NCBI GenBank assembly: GCA_009761415.1
Contig: QUOL01000002.1
Location: 1,860,001-1,924,000 of the forward strand
Source: Sarcomyxa edulis
Lineage: Eukaryota; Basidiomycota; Agaricomycetes; Agaricales; Mycenaceae
Length of the DNA: 64,000 bases
Direction of reading: 5' to 3'
The notes under the pieces were generated by a model that saw nothing but the letters and a program-made list of their open reading frames with translations, was not told where the DNA came from and searched no databases. Of the stretch, positions 1 to 12,431 are shown in pieces (the first letter of the stretch is position 1; the number at the start of each line of letters is the position of its first letter). A program made the position numbers and the translations under genes.

Positions 1-102
1 GTATGCCACCGACCCGTTATGCTCAACCCCATGGACCATGGATCGTAGGTCTTCACCGCCGCAGCACCCCTAGAACCCCTCAACTGACTACTCCTATGCT
101 AG

Positions 103-1191
103 TACAAAACATATGCCATGAAAAATTACAAGCTCGCCGCTTCCGATCTAACTGCAATCGATCCAATTCGCGCAGCCCGTAATCCCTTTGGTGGAGGCGA
201 CATTCAAGTGTTCAACGAATGCGACGTCGCAGCACTGGCAGAAAATATTCGTAATAGGGCTTTACAGCTACCGAACTCCCAGTCGAGCACATCAAGCGCA
301 TCGAGCTCGAGCTCGGTGGAAACCTTGGCCGTGAAAAACGGCCCAAGGATCATGAGAAGCACGGCTATGAGAAACTACAATGTGGGTGATGCCTCATCAT
401 GTTACTTCGTTGATCCCTTCGTTGACCTTGTCGTATAGTTGAAATCTGTTCAGATGGATCGCATCAAACCTATTTCTATCGAAATCAACCCTCATGGTGG
501 TAAACACCCAATGCGTTACTATAACAGGGTGGACGTCGAGGTAAGTCGAACGCTTCATGTACTTCAGAAGTACTTACCCTGAACACTTCGAATTGTAGGA
601 TCTAGCGAATATGATTCATGATGCAGCCGCTGCTGAGCCTATTGTCCCAGACCCGGTCGACGAGTATCCTGATGAAGACGAACCCGATTATGATGTTGGC
701 TGCGAGGACGAGGACGAGCCTGACTATAACGACGAGCCCGAGTTTGAAGACGAGCGCGCTTTTGAAGACGAGCGCGTTTTCGAAGACGAGGACGAGATTG
801 ACGACAACGCCGCACTCGACCGCGCCATCGCTTTGAGTCTCGGTAAGTCTCAGGAACCTCGTACACTGCTCCTACTGCTTTCCGACTGCTCATGTGATAT
901 GTAGCTCTCGCATACGAGGAAGAAGATATCAAAGTTAAGAGAGAAGACACTGATATCAAAGGAGAAGCCACCGATTTCGATTTCAAACATGAAGGAGAAA
1001 AAGATATCGACTTCAAACCTAAACTCGAAGGAGATGCAGATGTCGACCGCAAGACCGATATCGTGTTCAAGCAATCTCAAGAAGACATCCACAACGATCT
1101 CAATTACAAACAGGAAGAAGACGACGACGATATCAAAGAAGAAGATATCGATATCAAGCAGGAAATAAAAGTCGATATCGATTTGACTTGA
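103..1191 (+). CDS. Protein with two XPA-C-like modules and an acidic lysine-rich tail (5' partial)
   Basis: I assembled exons 103-381, 439-540, 599-842 and 905-1191, which join in frame to 303 residues. Bases 1-102 read as an intron (GTATGC start, CTGAC branch-like site, TAG end), so the true start lies left of the window. Two copies of one pattern are visible: KTYAMKNYKL..DL..NP..GGDIQVF..DV..LA, then TAMRNYNL..INPHGGKHPMRYYNRVDV..LA. Both resemble the C-terminal DNA-binding module of nucleotide-excision-repair protein XPA (KT.A...Y.L...DL...NPH....M.LY). The rest is strongly acidic (repeats of FEDER), with a ubiquitin-interacting-motif-like stretch ALDRAIALS, and ends in an I-K/D-I-K-rich tail. 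Agaricomycetes carry many XPA-like proteins of unknown role. DNA or ubiquitin binding here is inference. Confidence 0.65.
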
Positions 1192-1790
1192 ACTTAAAAC
1201 TTGATTGGCAGTATCAGTGATCACCGAGATCCTCAGGCTTACGACGCTCCTCGATTCTGTACGAGAACTAACTTATTTTTCGTTTATCTGACTGTATCCG
1301 TATCTGTATCTGTACAATACTCACTGTATCGAGGTTTACTTTACTTTTTTTCTACGCGAACTTGTTGCGAACTTGAATAACGGTGCTTTTTGAAAACTGG
1401 TAATGGTATTTCTCACCAAAGACTTCGAGCTGTTCATCAGAAACGACCGTAGCTTCGCTGTGAGCTGATCCTGGACTGCTGTTGACGCATCCTTGTCCTC
1501 TAGCCGTGTATGGAATGGAAGAACGATGTTGGAGAGTCTCGAGCTACGCGTCTCTGCGTGCATGATGACCTTCCCTCGTCAAGAGTGGCCAGTATCGATG
1601 ATGTTCGCAGTTGAATCTATCTCCAGATCGTTGCAGGGTATTCAAGAATCATAACAAATTAGTTCGAAACCTGTAAGAAGTCTGCGGTGGCTCATAGGAA
1701 GTTCAATGAGTTGTACAAATGCACACACGATAATAGTAGATATACTTTACATGTTCTGACCATGCCCCGAAGGCCACGTCGATGTTATTG
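1192..1790. other. Intergenic, convergent
   Basis: The stretch lies between the XPA-like gene and the CNS1 gene, whose 3' ends face each other. A 75-codon minus ORF (1336-1563) has no recognisable features. I see no RNA gene or repeat. Confidence 0.5.
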
Positions 1791-3059
1791 TTATGTAGAA
1801 TCCCGAGTGGCTTTATACTCATCTATCCACTTCTTCTCCGCTTCGCCTTTGACCAGCACAGCGAACGTCAAGCACCCATCCTTAACTTCCAACCCATCCT
1901 TCGGCTCTCCATCCTTAGCTTTAGCAGCCATACACACGTCCCTCAACGTCATCTTCTTCCCGACTTTCAACAACCGTTTCCGATGCGTCATAGCGTAAAT
2001 GACCAAGTTACCATCCACATACTCCCCTTTTGTATCCCATTGAGGTGGTGGTGCTTGAGGAGGGAACATGGTCGCCAGATGCGCAGAGAACGGTGTGTCT
2101 TCTACGAATTCGGGGATGACGTCGGAGATGGCGTGTTGTGGGTATAGGAAGAAGACGGGGATGATGAGTGTGTTTTGGGTGGGATCTTCGGGATCGAAAT
2201 GCGGGGCGAAAGGATTTGTTGAGCCGTCAGGTTTGGCAAGTAATATGAGATTTCGTTCCTAGTCTAAGATCAGGAACCTGTAACGTCTCGAGAGAATCAC
2301 TATTTCACTCACTCGGAATGCGATCCTCATAAGACGCTCATCCTCTTGCTTTTTTCGGATCTGTGCCAACCTCTCATTTTCTTTCCTGTCTTTTTCAGCT
2401 TTCACTTTTGTCGCTCGCTCGAATAGGGCTTGAATTCCTTTGTTATCCTTGTCAAAGGACAGACAGCGTGTACAGCAATCAAGAGTTTCCTCGACACGGT
2501 CCAATGCCATGAGAGCTAAACCAGATCGATAGAACGCTTTAGCCGACTGAGGATTGATGCTCAGAGCTTTTGAGCAATCTTTCAAGACTGTTCCATAATT
2601 CTCTAGACAGCAGGAATGAATTAGAAAGTCACTTTGGAACATGGGAAGTGAAGTGCGTACTGAGTTCTAGATTGCAAGCAGCACGATTACAGAGGAGGGC
2701 TTCCTGAAGAACGACATCCGTCGGTTTCGCATCTACACCCTGGGTATAGAAACCCAATGCTTCACGATACCGCTTTCCTTTGAAATAATCATTCCCTTGC
2801 TCTTTGAAGTTTTGTGCGATTTCTGACCAGACACACTTCAGTACCTGGATGACTGATATGATGGCAACAAAAACTGCTCTCACCCACCATCCGGCGTCCC
2901 ATCATATGCGAGACTTTGCAAAGCAGCTAGAGCTACATCGTTGGTATCCTCAGTAGGCAAGGATTTCATGAATAGTGGGATGTCATCGAAGGCAGCTAGT
3001 TTTTCGTCGATGAGGGCCTGCGAGGGGAGTTGGGGACCGGGCTCGATGGTGGTAGCCAT
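1791..3059 (-). CDS. CNS1: Hsp90 co-chaperone CNS1/TTC4-like TPR protein
   Basis: Four exons (3059-2888, 2822-2661, 2602-2313, 2258-1791) join to 363 residues. The N-terminus carries DDIPLFMKSLP, the signature that precedes the TPR domain in TTC4/Cns1. Three TPR units follow (from about residue 60: FKEQGNDYFKGKRYREA, then LCNRAACNLELKNY, then AKAFYRSGLALMALDR), then a charged helix rich in K and E. The C-terminal Cns1 'wheel' domain region (FDPEDPTQNTLIIPVFFLYP) is complete. In yeast Cns1 is essential and links Hsp90/Hsp70 to translation factor eEF2 folding. The start at 3059 gives the conserved N-terminal motif. The gene shares a short divergent promoter of about 125 bp with the L2HGDH gene. 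Confidence 0.88.
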
Positions 3060-3183
3060 TTGATGAGATGCGCGATTGACTAAAATGGCGAAGTCGAAAT
3101 CACTTGATCAAGTCGATGTCTCCGAACTTTTCTGACAAATCGATATCTTCCATCTCTAGGTCGAGTCATATCCTCCAGAGCCC
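3060..3183. promoter_or_regulatory. Short divergent promoter CNS1/L2HGDH
   Basis: Only 124 bp separate the two start codons on opposite strands, so initiation of both genes must lie here or inside the neighbouring transcripts. I see no clear TATA box. Confidence 0.45.
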
Positions 3184-4656
3184 ATGCTGGTGCGAGGCTT
3201 GAAAGCCGCCCTCAATGGCGATGGTAAATACGCATACAAGGTACCCGAATATGTGATAGATCATCTCGTCGTAGGAGGAGGTTCCTCAAATGCTATTCTC
3301 CAATTGTTCGACGTTAACTTGTATACAATACAGGTGTTGTGGGTCTGGCGATAGCCCAGCGACTATCAGAGCGGTTCCCCACAAAGACAACCTATTTAGT
3401 CGAAAGACATTCTAGAGCAGGGGAGGAAACAAGGTACGCCACTCATCACTTGGAGGGAATGTTCTGCGTGCTGAAGCAATGACAGTTCACGAAATTCGGA
3501 AGTCATACATTCGGGATTATACTACCCTCCAACATCCTTGAAGACTCAACTATGTCTTCGCGGAAGGGAGTTGATCTACGAGCGCTGCAGCAAATACAAC
3601 ATTCCGTACCGTAAGACGGGCAAGCTCGTAGTGGCCACCGAAGGGCAACGAGACTACATCCAGAACCTGCATTCCAAAGCAGCGGGTCTCAGATGGCCTC
3701 CGAGATCACCTTTGCGTGATTCAAATATACCCGTCTTACCAACGGAACTGATTTCTGGAGAACAAGTTCACGCACTCGAGCCAAACTTGTCTCCCGACAT
3801 CGTTGCAGCCCTTTGGAGCCCAGAAACAGGTATCATCGATTCGCATTCTTTGATGGAAAGTCTGGAGAAAGATATCATCGATTCTGACGGCGGTGAACTC
3901 GTGTACTCGACGCGTGTTGTTCGGGTAGATCCCTACGAACACTCTAGTCCTGGCAATATAGATGCCTCGGATGATGGATGGGTTGTACAAACTGCTACAG
4001 AAGGCGCAGAAGAGGGCGATTCCGATGCATTACTCGCTAGGACTCTCATCAATGCATCTGGACTGTCAGGTTCACTCATCCTCAACTCCCTACTTCCTGA
4101 ATCGTCACGAATACCAATGTACTACGCCCGCGGGTCCTACGCAAGCTATAAAGGTCCAGGAATCGCAGGCATATCTCGTCTAATCTACCCTTGTCCCGAA
4201 ACTGGGACGAATGCCCACGCATTCCAATCCCTTGGAACGCACTTGACCCTTGATCTTCAAGGAAAAGTGCGTTTTGGCCCTGATATACAGTGGATCTCAC
4301 CACCGTCAGAGGAGGGCAAGATCCCTCCAGAAACTGATATAGACTTCTGGACGAAGCATCTGATTCCTGATAAATCGAGACTGCCAGAAATGCACCGTGC
4401 AATCACTAGATACCTGCCTCAGGTCACGCTGGAAGGTTTAGAGCCTGACTACGTGGGTATACGACCAAAACTAGTGCCTCCATCTGGCGGATTCCAAGAT
4501 TTCACTTTCAAGAAGTCGTACCCGTCGGACTTTACGAGCAGGAGCAGGAAACGGGGGCCTATGATAAGTTTACTTGGAATTGAGAGTCCGGGATTGACTT
4601 CTAGCTTGGCTATCGCAGAGTTGGTTGTAGAGGATATGTTGGATCCGGAGGAATAA
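3184..4656 (+). CDS. L-2-hydroxyglutarate dehydrogenase (FAD-dependent, mitochondrial)
   Basis: Exons 3184-3280, 3334-3433 and 3486-4656 join to 455 residues. The N-terminus has the FAD-binding Rossmann motif VVGGGVVGLAIAQRL, then RNSEVIHSGLYYPP, diagnostic of the L2HGDH/LhgO branch of the DAO family. The C-terminal signature LLGIESPGLTSSLAIAE, which closes the FAD site, is present. The family oxidises L-2-hydroxyglutarate to 2-oxoglutarate, a metabolite-repair reaction on the side products of malate dehydrogenase. The ATG at 3184 is preferred: an upstream ATG near 3087 hits a stop after 16 codons. Twenty-odd residues before the Rossmann fold could serve as a weak targeting sequence, which is inference. 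Confidence 0.9.
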
Positions 4657-4747
4657 AAAGGCACAAAAACAAGATGGTTCATTCCTGTATTTCTCCACGT
4701 TAACCTTCTAAGTACACCTGGTATATGATGATAGCGTCCGCCAGCAG

Positions 4748-5386
4748 CTACTTGCGCTCATGAACTTTGGGCTCCCATGCGTTGATCTTGGGGGCGCAGG
4801 TGTTGTAAGGCTTATACGCGCCCCTGGTACCCGTCAGATTCTCCACCCAAGGCTGATAAGGTACAGTTAATTAGGTTATAGCGTCGAAACGAATAGCGAT
4901 ATGCATACTGCTTTCCAAGGAGGTGACAAGTTCTTCATGACATTGTCCTCAGTCGGAGGGTCTTTACGGATATGCGATATCCAGGAATGCCATTCCGGAG
5001 GGACCTGCGAAGCGTGGTAGTTGTGCTGGAGGGCATCAGATTAGTTGTGTGTGCAGTGATCATTGCAAGAATTGCATACCTGTGCGAAGTCCACCCATCG
5101 GTGACGACCTGGAGCAAGTGTAAGGTCGTACCTAGTCTCACAAAGATCTACGCACCAGGAACCTCCTCTTCAGCGTTCAAATTCTCAAAGTAACGGTTAC
5201 CGAATCTGTAGACGACAGTTCGTTCGTTTGAACATCCACGGGCACTTTCAGAGAATGCGGGGAAACGTACTGATCTTTCCCAACGAATCTACCAGACTTG
5301 GCATCTCCGATGTATTGTAACTGGCGAAACCATTCCTTGAGTCCGACTCTGCGAATACTTCGAATGGTTCTCTGGATAGACACCAT
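4748..5386 (-). CDS. Complex I accessory subunit NDUFA12 (B17.2)
   Basis: Five exons (5386-5271, 5205-5156, 5108-5080, 5025-4909, 4852-4748) join exactly to 138 residues, the usual length for fungal NDUFA12. Family landmarks are VGKDQFGNRYFEN, RHRWVDF, VPPEWHSWISH and a C-terminal segment with KPYNTCAPKINAWEP. The protein is a peripheral subunit of mitochondrial NADH:ubiquinone oxidoreductase near the matrix-arm/membrane-arm junction. There are four introns in 640 bp, and one exon is only 29 nt. An in-frame region upstream of 5386 has no better ATG. The neighbour downstream is L2HGDH on the opposite strand, 91 bp away, convergent. Confidence 0.93.
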
Positions 5387-5774
5387 GACGGTTGTGCGAT
5401 TGTGCGATGCGGGGTTATTTGAGGCTGTTGAAGTCGGACTGCAATGCGGGGATGTCCATATCGAGCCATGCCGCCCCCGACGTCGCGTACACAATTCAGA
5501 CGCGCATGGTGAATTGCAGAATATTATGATTAGATAGGATGAAAGAATCTCGTACAGACATCGTTCTAATTGGAGTACGAATACAAAAAAGACACTCCTG
5601 GTCGAAGTTGACAAAAAATAGGCGGCACAAGTACAGATAGAGTAGGAAAGAACGAACGAAACGACAAGAGAAATCGAATATAATAAAAAATATCAGAAAG
5701 TAGAAAAAAATCCAAGATGAGTTCGAAAATTACTCTTCCCATACCACACAAGTCCATACGTCTTGCGAGCAGAA

Positions 5775-7997
5775 TCAGTCTGCGTACAAGACGTGTTTGT
5801 CTGTCCCATCCATCCACGCCCTCAGATCATCATCACCATCCAGACCCACAAAGTCTTTGCTCAGACTATCCCTATACCTCAAGTTCCCCACCTCTCCTCC
5901 TAGCCTCGCTTGTACCTTGTCCATCAGCTCCGCGTGCGTCACTAGTGGATGCACCCTTATGGCGATCAAATCATCAGACACCCGATCGAAGATCTTGATT
6001 TTGACGAATGCGGCTTGCGGAACAGCTGCAGATATCGGTGGAGTATTGAGATTTGAGGTAGCAGTCGAGTGAGATCGAGAACGTGTAGAAGGAGCTTGGG
6101 ACGAGCGGAAAGAGGATGGAGCAGGAGAGGGCGCGTTATTGTAATGCGCGTAGTCGCTGTTGCGATTGTAATCTGAATCAACTGGAGATCGCCCAGGAGC
6201 TGGATTTGGTGAAGAACTGTAATTGCGAGGAGGTTGTGGAGAAGGAGAACGGGAATGTGAGCCAGATCGTGGCGCATAAGGAGACGGTGTTTGACGGAAA
6301 GAAGAAGAGGAGCCGTTCCGCTGATGGTTTTGGGAATGGGCATGTTGGCGTAATGTTTGTGGACTGTCGTTGTACTGTTGTCGGTCATTCGATTGACCGT
6401 AAGGATGTCGCTCTTGTTCGTGTGTCCGTCGCTGCGGTGAAGGCGCGTACCCTTCATCCTCATATTCCGACCCATCGCTTTTCTCGTCTTCGTCCCGCAG
6501 CCTCATTTGTCCGAGCGTATCCTGCATTTCACTATCATAATCATCTCCTTCCAGAGGATCGATGTAATCATTCGTCTGCCCAGGGGTACTGTCTCCAAAT
6601 AACTCTTTGATCTCCTGGACTCGAGGTTCTGTTTCGTTCTCCACATCTCCAGGTTTCATCGAGAGAAACTCCCGAACGACCCTGTGCTCCAAAATATACT
6701 TGCAACCACCTTTATTCAGTTCGCACAATTTGTGAACATATTCATCGAGTTCTGCTCTTCTCGTCGCAGTGATGACATCGTCAACTTTCTGCGCAGGGCC
6801 CGGCATGTATGGCAACAAGCGAGGCTTCGGGGGCTCACGACCGGCTTCGCGTGGGAAGGTATCGAGTAGGCCGACTTGAAAGTCGTAAAAATCATTGTAG
6901 ACACGGAATAGGATGAGTTGTTTAGCTGGTGGCAGATCCCTGTGGCCAGCGGTGCTGTACGGCTGGAATATGGCGTCGACGCGGAACCAATATTCATCCA
7001 TCTCATAATGGAATGAAACGACATCAGCAGATAGAAGTATGCCTTCTGGGAGAGCATCAGGCGTATCCACCCTAGCTGGAGGATCAGTGTTGGAGTGGGA
7101 TTGTTTGTTGGGTAACGGAGATGGGTTGGGAGATGGGCCCTGGACGACAATGGCAGGTTCCGAAGGTGGATTGGGAGAATATTGCCCCACGTATGGAGTG
7201 GTAGGTATCTGAACTGAATCCCTATTCGGGGAGTCTATAACGCCGAGAGCAATACTGTTTTGCTTGTAGTTGAACATCGCACGTTTCCAATCCTCGACCT
7301 TGGGAAGGTCTCCACGATCCATGAGAGCATCTACGTCTTCAATAGCGTTGCCAGTAGCTGGATCTCGTATCTCGACAAATGTTACCGGGATGAGGCCTGG
7401 GCGACCTAGCCGGCCGATGGGTTTTGCAACAAACCATTCTCGGTTGGATTGAGCCACGACAGAGATTGTGTCTCCACGTTTTGCGTCTAATTCATCTGCG
7501 CGTTCCGCGAGGAAGTCGTGCAGAACGACAGCATAGAAGACTTGTGTTTTTGGAGAACTCGGAGACGTACTGTCTGGTCTCGGTGGTTTGATTTGGCCTT
7601 TTGGACCAACTTGTGATGTTCGGATTCTAGAAAAGATCAGAAACCGCAGGACATCTTATTTTTAACCCATTTGGTGGCACACTCACGAGGGAGGGGTTTT
7701 GCTGAACTCTTCAAACATGGATCGCGGCACAAGACCGCGTGCACCTGAGACAGGGTTATGAGCCTCGTACCAAGCGCCTTGATCATCGACATCTCGTAGG
7801 ACGTAGAAGAAGTCTCCCTTTTGAAAGGGAAGTTCCTGAGGAGCTTGAGGTCGATACGCCGATAGAGCTCGGATGACTTTCTGAGGCGGTAAGATTGCAG
7901 AGGGTGGTTTTGAAACGGTAGGCAGTGGTAGAGGTGTGGATATCTGTGCGCGAAGAGACTCCTTTCCGCCGTTGAGAGACTTTCGTAGAGATTTCAT
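5775..7997 (-). CDS. BEM1: BEM1-like cell polarity scaffold (SH3-SH3-PX-PB1)
   Basis: Two exons (7997-7687 and 7626-5775) join to 720 residues. The order is a first SH3 domain (about 45-100, ALSAYRPQAPQELPFQKGD), a second SH3 domain (about 130-190, AVVLHDFLAERADELDAKRGD), a PX domain (about 290-410, FRVYNDFYDFQVGLLDTFP), a long Ser/Pro/Gln/His-rich disordered region, and a C-terminal PB1 domain (FVKIKIFDRVSDDLIAIRV..., acidic DGDDDL). This is exactly the layout of Bem1/Scd2, which holds together Cdc42, its GEF Cdc24 (bound through PB1) and PAK kinases at sites of polarised growth. It is longer than yeast Bem1 through its disordered linker. The start ATG is followed at once by basic residues. 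Confidence 0.93.
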
Positions 7998-9284
7998 AGT
8001 TGGGAGATGTCAAGAGAAAAAGCAAGAGAGCGGTGTGCCCGCGGGTCGACGAGGTTGTGAGGGCGAGAGTTAGCAACTTCTGTATATCCCAAATCGGGAT
8101 TTAGCGCCGGATTAAAAGTTATTTGCACCCAATTGTCCACATGTCGATCGTTTGGACCCCAAACACTCCCTCAAATTTCATCATTATCTGTCTAAATTCG
8201 ATCTCTTATGTTTTGCCTTTTCTTTCGCTATTGTCTCGTCTCGTCTCGCTCGAGCTGCGCTCAACGGATGCTTTTGATCTCTTGTTCCATTAAACCGTAT
8301 CGACTGGCAGCGACTGAGTTACAGCCATCAATCTAAACGCGCGAACAGCAGTGCAGCCAACGACAGCCAACCCAACCATTCAACGACTATCCAACGACTA
8401 TCACAGCTCTACCATTTGTAACCGGGGTCTTATGCGTGTTCGACGCGCTTCGATCACTACCTGGCTCGGCTAGGTCGATGTCGTATCGATCCCTGTTTCC
8501 GTGCTGACGGACAGATAACTGCTGACGGTCTCCAATCAGGTACGAAGTGACAGTCCTTCTTTCATGTCAACTGCTCAACCTACAGCAATCATACATCTTG
8601 TCCAGCAACATTCTGGGCAGCACTGAAGTCGAATCTCAACCTCTTTCTCGACTTGATATGGTTTGGACCAAACCCTCTTACATCGGGCCGACTGGAACTG
8701 GACGACTCGGACATAGACCATCCGGACTAGAGGTCCATTCCCCAAGGATGTGCATGTGGCATGTCTTATCATAGCCTTGCACGACGAACCCTAGCAGTCG
8801 TCCAATGACTCGAATCAGTCATGTCGTTTCGTCAACGTGGCACATATCAGTCATCCTGGAGATAATGGGAAGCTTGTACAATGGTCTTGGACCGGTCCTT
8901 GATGGTCCAAGCTCAGACAGTCCCCCCTTCCTGGACGTAATCGATGTAAAGAGCGAGACTAGGCCCTTTAAGATTCAAATACAACGAGACTCGGACATGC
9001 TCCGGGTTTTTTGTTTCTACATTCTTAATCAGAAATACTTTCTTGTTTCGGAAGGCTCTGTAGTGTATTGCGGTGCACGTATCAGCGATGCTTACTCCAT
9101 TGTAACCCATTATGAATTCGAGACAAAAGGGCAAGCGAACGCGTCCGAGTCTTGCTCAATTTAGAGACGCGCCTTAAGCCACGTGCCACGTGGATCGTTC
9201 CCTTTGACTGCACCTTACATAAGAATCACCTTACTCTCACTCTCCACTCGACTTTCCAAGTCTTGACTCTCATTATCGCTCGCC
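7998..9284. promoter_or_regulatory. Divergent intergenic region BEM1 / NOT3
   Basis: The region is 1.29 kb between divergent starts. It holds short repeats: a TCTCG run near 8232-8248 and a tandem CAACGACTATC pair near 8391-8412. About 95 bp upstream of the NOT3 start is a palindromic E-box, CCACGTGG (9186-9193). ORFs of up to 119 codons inside lack coding character. Any regulatory function is inference. Confidence 0.4.
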
Positions 9285-12247
9285 ATGGCGGCACGAAAAC
9301 TACAAAGTATGCATTCAATATTTTGGATCATCTTTTCCAACTAATTCCGTTTGCATCTGCAGCGGAAATTGATCGGACGCTCAAGAAAGTCTCGGAAGGT
9401 GTCGAGGTCTTCGAGAGCATATACGACAAGATGCAATCCTCCACCAACCAGACTCAGAAGGAGAAGCTAGAACTCGACCTAAAGACTCAGATCAAGAAAC
9501 TCCAGCGACTTCGAGATCAAATCAAAACATGGGTCGCGAGTAACGATATAAAGGACAAGTCACAGCTGCTAGACAACCGAAAGCTCATCGAGACGGTGAG
9601 TAGATGATGTCCCTGCTCTGGGTACACCTTGGAGAGAGGACACGTATATTCCGAGGTGTGTCGGGACGTATAATGACTGATGCATTTTCTCTTTTGTTCT
9701 GCGGTGGTGGCTTCGAATCTGTATCCTGCCCATATAGCAAATGGAGAAGTTCAAAGCATGCGAGAAGGAAATGAAGACAAAGGCATTCTCGAAAGAGGGT
9801 CTAATACAGGCGGCGAAACTGGATCCGAAGGAGCAAGAGAAAGAGGAAGCGACGTCGTGGCTTCAAACACAGGTTGAGGAGCTGCAAATGCAGGTGGAGC
9901 AGGCAGAAGCAGAGATAGAGGCATTACAGGGCACAGGGAAGAAACGCAATAAAGCAGGCTCATCAACAGCAGGCCGAACGGAGGAACTGGAACAATTGAA
10001 CGAACGACGAAAATGGCATATCAGTCGTTTGGAGATAGTTCTGCGACTGCTGAACAACGGTTCGATGCCTACTGACAAAGTTCTTGGTCTGAAGGATGAT
10101 GTGCAATACTTTGTGGAGAGTAACACGGTTCGTTGCATTACCCTGCCATTTCAAGGACCAGGACCATTTAAGGCGTTTTGCGAGTGCAGGAAGAAGATTT
10201 CGACGAAGACGAAGGCATATACGATGATCTCAACCTTGATGAAGAGGAAGAGAAATTCGGCCTTGCCCCGAGCGACGACGATAGTGATGAATCGGACATT
10301 GGCAGCGAAGGTACGCATCATTCGTTCCATACATATCCTCCCTCATATTGGTTAGTAGACCTTCCTCCTCGAACGCCGAAGAAACATGATGAAGAAAGCG
10401 TCACGAGTAGTAAACAAAACGATAGTCCAATACTCAAGAAGGCAGCCGTAACACTACAACTACGCAGTCCGTCTTCCCAAAATCTATCCTTATCAGCTAT
10501 CTAATATCTCATTTATCTATAGAAACGTCTATCGACTGTAGGAAACCCGGGTCCACCCCTCTGGCGTCTATTGTACTGATATTTCTATGCAGCGAAACCA
10601 CCACCAAATCCAAATTTCGTTCAACAACCAATGGCAAGTATCCTCAAAGCAGGCCTGCAGCCTGCCGCGCGGCCACCAACGATCCTACCACCTATAAGAT
10701 ACGCAGCTGCAGCTGCAGCCGCAGTGACACCCACACCGACTCAGCAAGGCACGACACCACTGGTTATACCACCACCAACGTCTGCTACATTACCTCCAAA
10801 TACACCGTCTATTCCATCTACTGCTCCGTCAATACCGTCAGGTTCCCAGACAACCGACCAGCAGTCAGGAGTATCTTCATCACCTAGCTTGACACAACCC
10901 TCGACGACAAGTCCGATGCTATCTTCTGCCTCAGTATCACAACAGCCAGACGGATCCTTCTACTCTGGCCAAGAATCACCGGCAATGTCTGAAGCGGTTG
11001 CAAGCTCAATTGGTGGTCCAGCAGCTACATCGTCACCTCAGCGTTTGCCAGCAACGAAAGGTAAAACCACTTTTTCAGACTAAATTCTCCCGAAATGCTC
11101 AGAATTTGTCTAGCAGAGTCGATTCCGTCACCTCCGCGCGTAGGAGCTCAGTCTCCTGGAATATCGGTGCGTAAATGTTACCAATCACGCATCCGGCTGA
11201 TACTCAACCTTCTTGTAGCATCTACTCTCCACTGAACAAGCTCCAACTAATGGTGTCGCGCAATCTCTACCTCCATCGGCAACTCATCAAGTACCACAGT
11301 CATCTGGGCCATCACCACTACCACAGCAGATACAACAATACGCACTAGCCACGCCTAATCCTCCGACCACGTCAACCAGCTCGCTCCCCGGCCCATCGCA
11401 ACCAGCTCAGCCTCCTCAGTTCCCTCCTGGAGTCAAAGTACCTCAGTTAACTGGTTCCGACCAGGTCGGGGGCTCACTGCATGCTCCACCACCTCAGCAG
11501 CAGCAACAACAGCAACAGTCACATCCTATCGGCGGACAAAGACCGCCATCACTCAATACTATCGTGTCTACTGCACTGCCAGGTTCTTTGTCGGATCTCG
11601 TAGGTTCATTCGAGAGTGTGAAGCAAAAGGGTATGTCGGGTGTCATTGTGTTTGATCACGCGATATCGGCGTTAACGTGTCTTTCCAGCTTCGCTTCGTA
11701 TGACGAACCTCGACCAAGTACATAAATTGCTGGAAGGTGGTTACGCAAATAGACCTCGCCCGCAGGATACGGAGCGGTACGTCGTCGTATTCGGCTGTTT
11801 CTAGGAACTTGTTGTGATCCTTTCTTCATATTTTTTGCAGACCGAAGTACTACGTGCCGCGAAATCCTTTCCCAACAGCTTCTTACTACCCACAAACGCC
11901 ACACTCGTTACTCAGCACAGCTGGAATCTTTGCGCAACTAGACGTCGAGACGTTGTTCTATGTGTTCTACTTCCTCCCTGGAACATATCAGCAGTAAGAT
12001 ACCAGGCATACACATCTGGATCGTATTGACCATCATTGACAGATACCTCGCGGCGAAAGAGCTCAAACGTCAATCATGGCGTTTCCACGTCAAGTACCTG
12101 ACATGGTTTCAACGACACTCTGAGCCACAAGCTATAACAGAGGAGTACGAACAAGGTGTCTATGTCTACTTTGACTGGGAAGGCTCGTGGTGTCAACGGA
12201 AAAAGAGCGATTTCCGTTTTGAATACCGATATTTGTCTGAAGATTGA
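9285..12247 (+). CDS. CCR4-NOT complex subunit NOT3/NOT5
   Basis: This is a multi-exon gene; the first exons are 9285-9306, 9363-9595, 9738-10127 and from 10190. The N-terminal Not3 coiled coil starts [20 protein letters not shown] and continues through [21 protein letters not shown] and [14 protein letters not shown], as in all Not3/5 proteins. An acidic patch ([20 protein letters not shown]) and a long Pro/Ser/Thr/Gln-rich linker with polyAla and polyGln follow. The C-terminal NOT box is complete ([74 protein letters not shown]). The complex deadenylates mRNA, and the Not3/5 N-terminus monitors ribosomes. The gene ends in a TGA at 12245-12247. Confidence 0.93.
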
Positions 12248-12431
12248 ATCTTCTAGTTCTTTTGCAGTTACTCATCGCCTCTCCCTCTCCTTTGATTCTC
12301 ACTCTTTGCACCTCTCACTTTTTTTTGAGGGCCTTTGTATCCAATATATACGCCCAGGACAATGATTAACGGCCAATCATATTGCTCTAGTTCTAAAGAG
12401 TGATCTTCAACGAACTAAATCATGAAAGGTC

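Noticed and set aside
639..1224. Long minus-strand ORFs over the XPA-like gene (143 and 124 codons)
   Set aside because: They are shadows of the acidic repeat-rich coding strand; their Arg/Ser and Phe/Ile-rich compositions reflect the opposite frame.
1336..1563. 75-codon minus ORF as a gene
   Set aside because: It has no recognisable domain and lies in a convergent 3' region.
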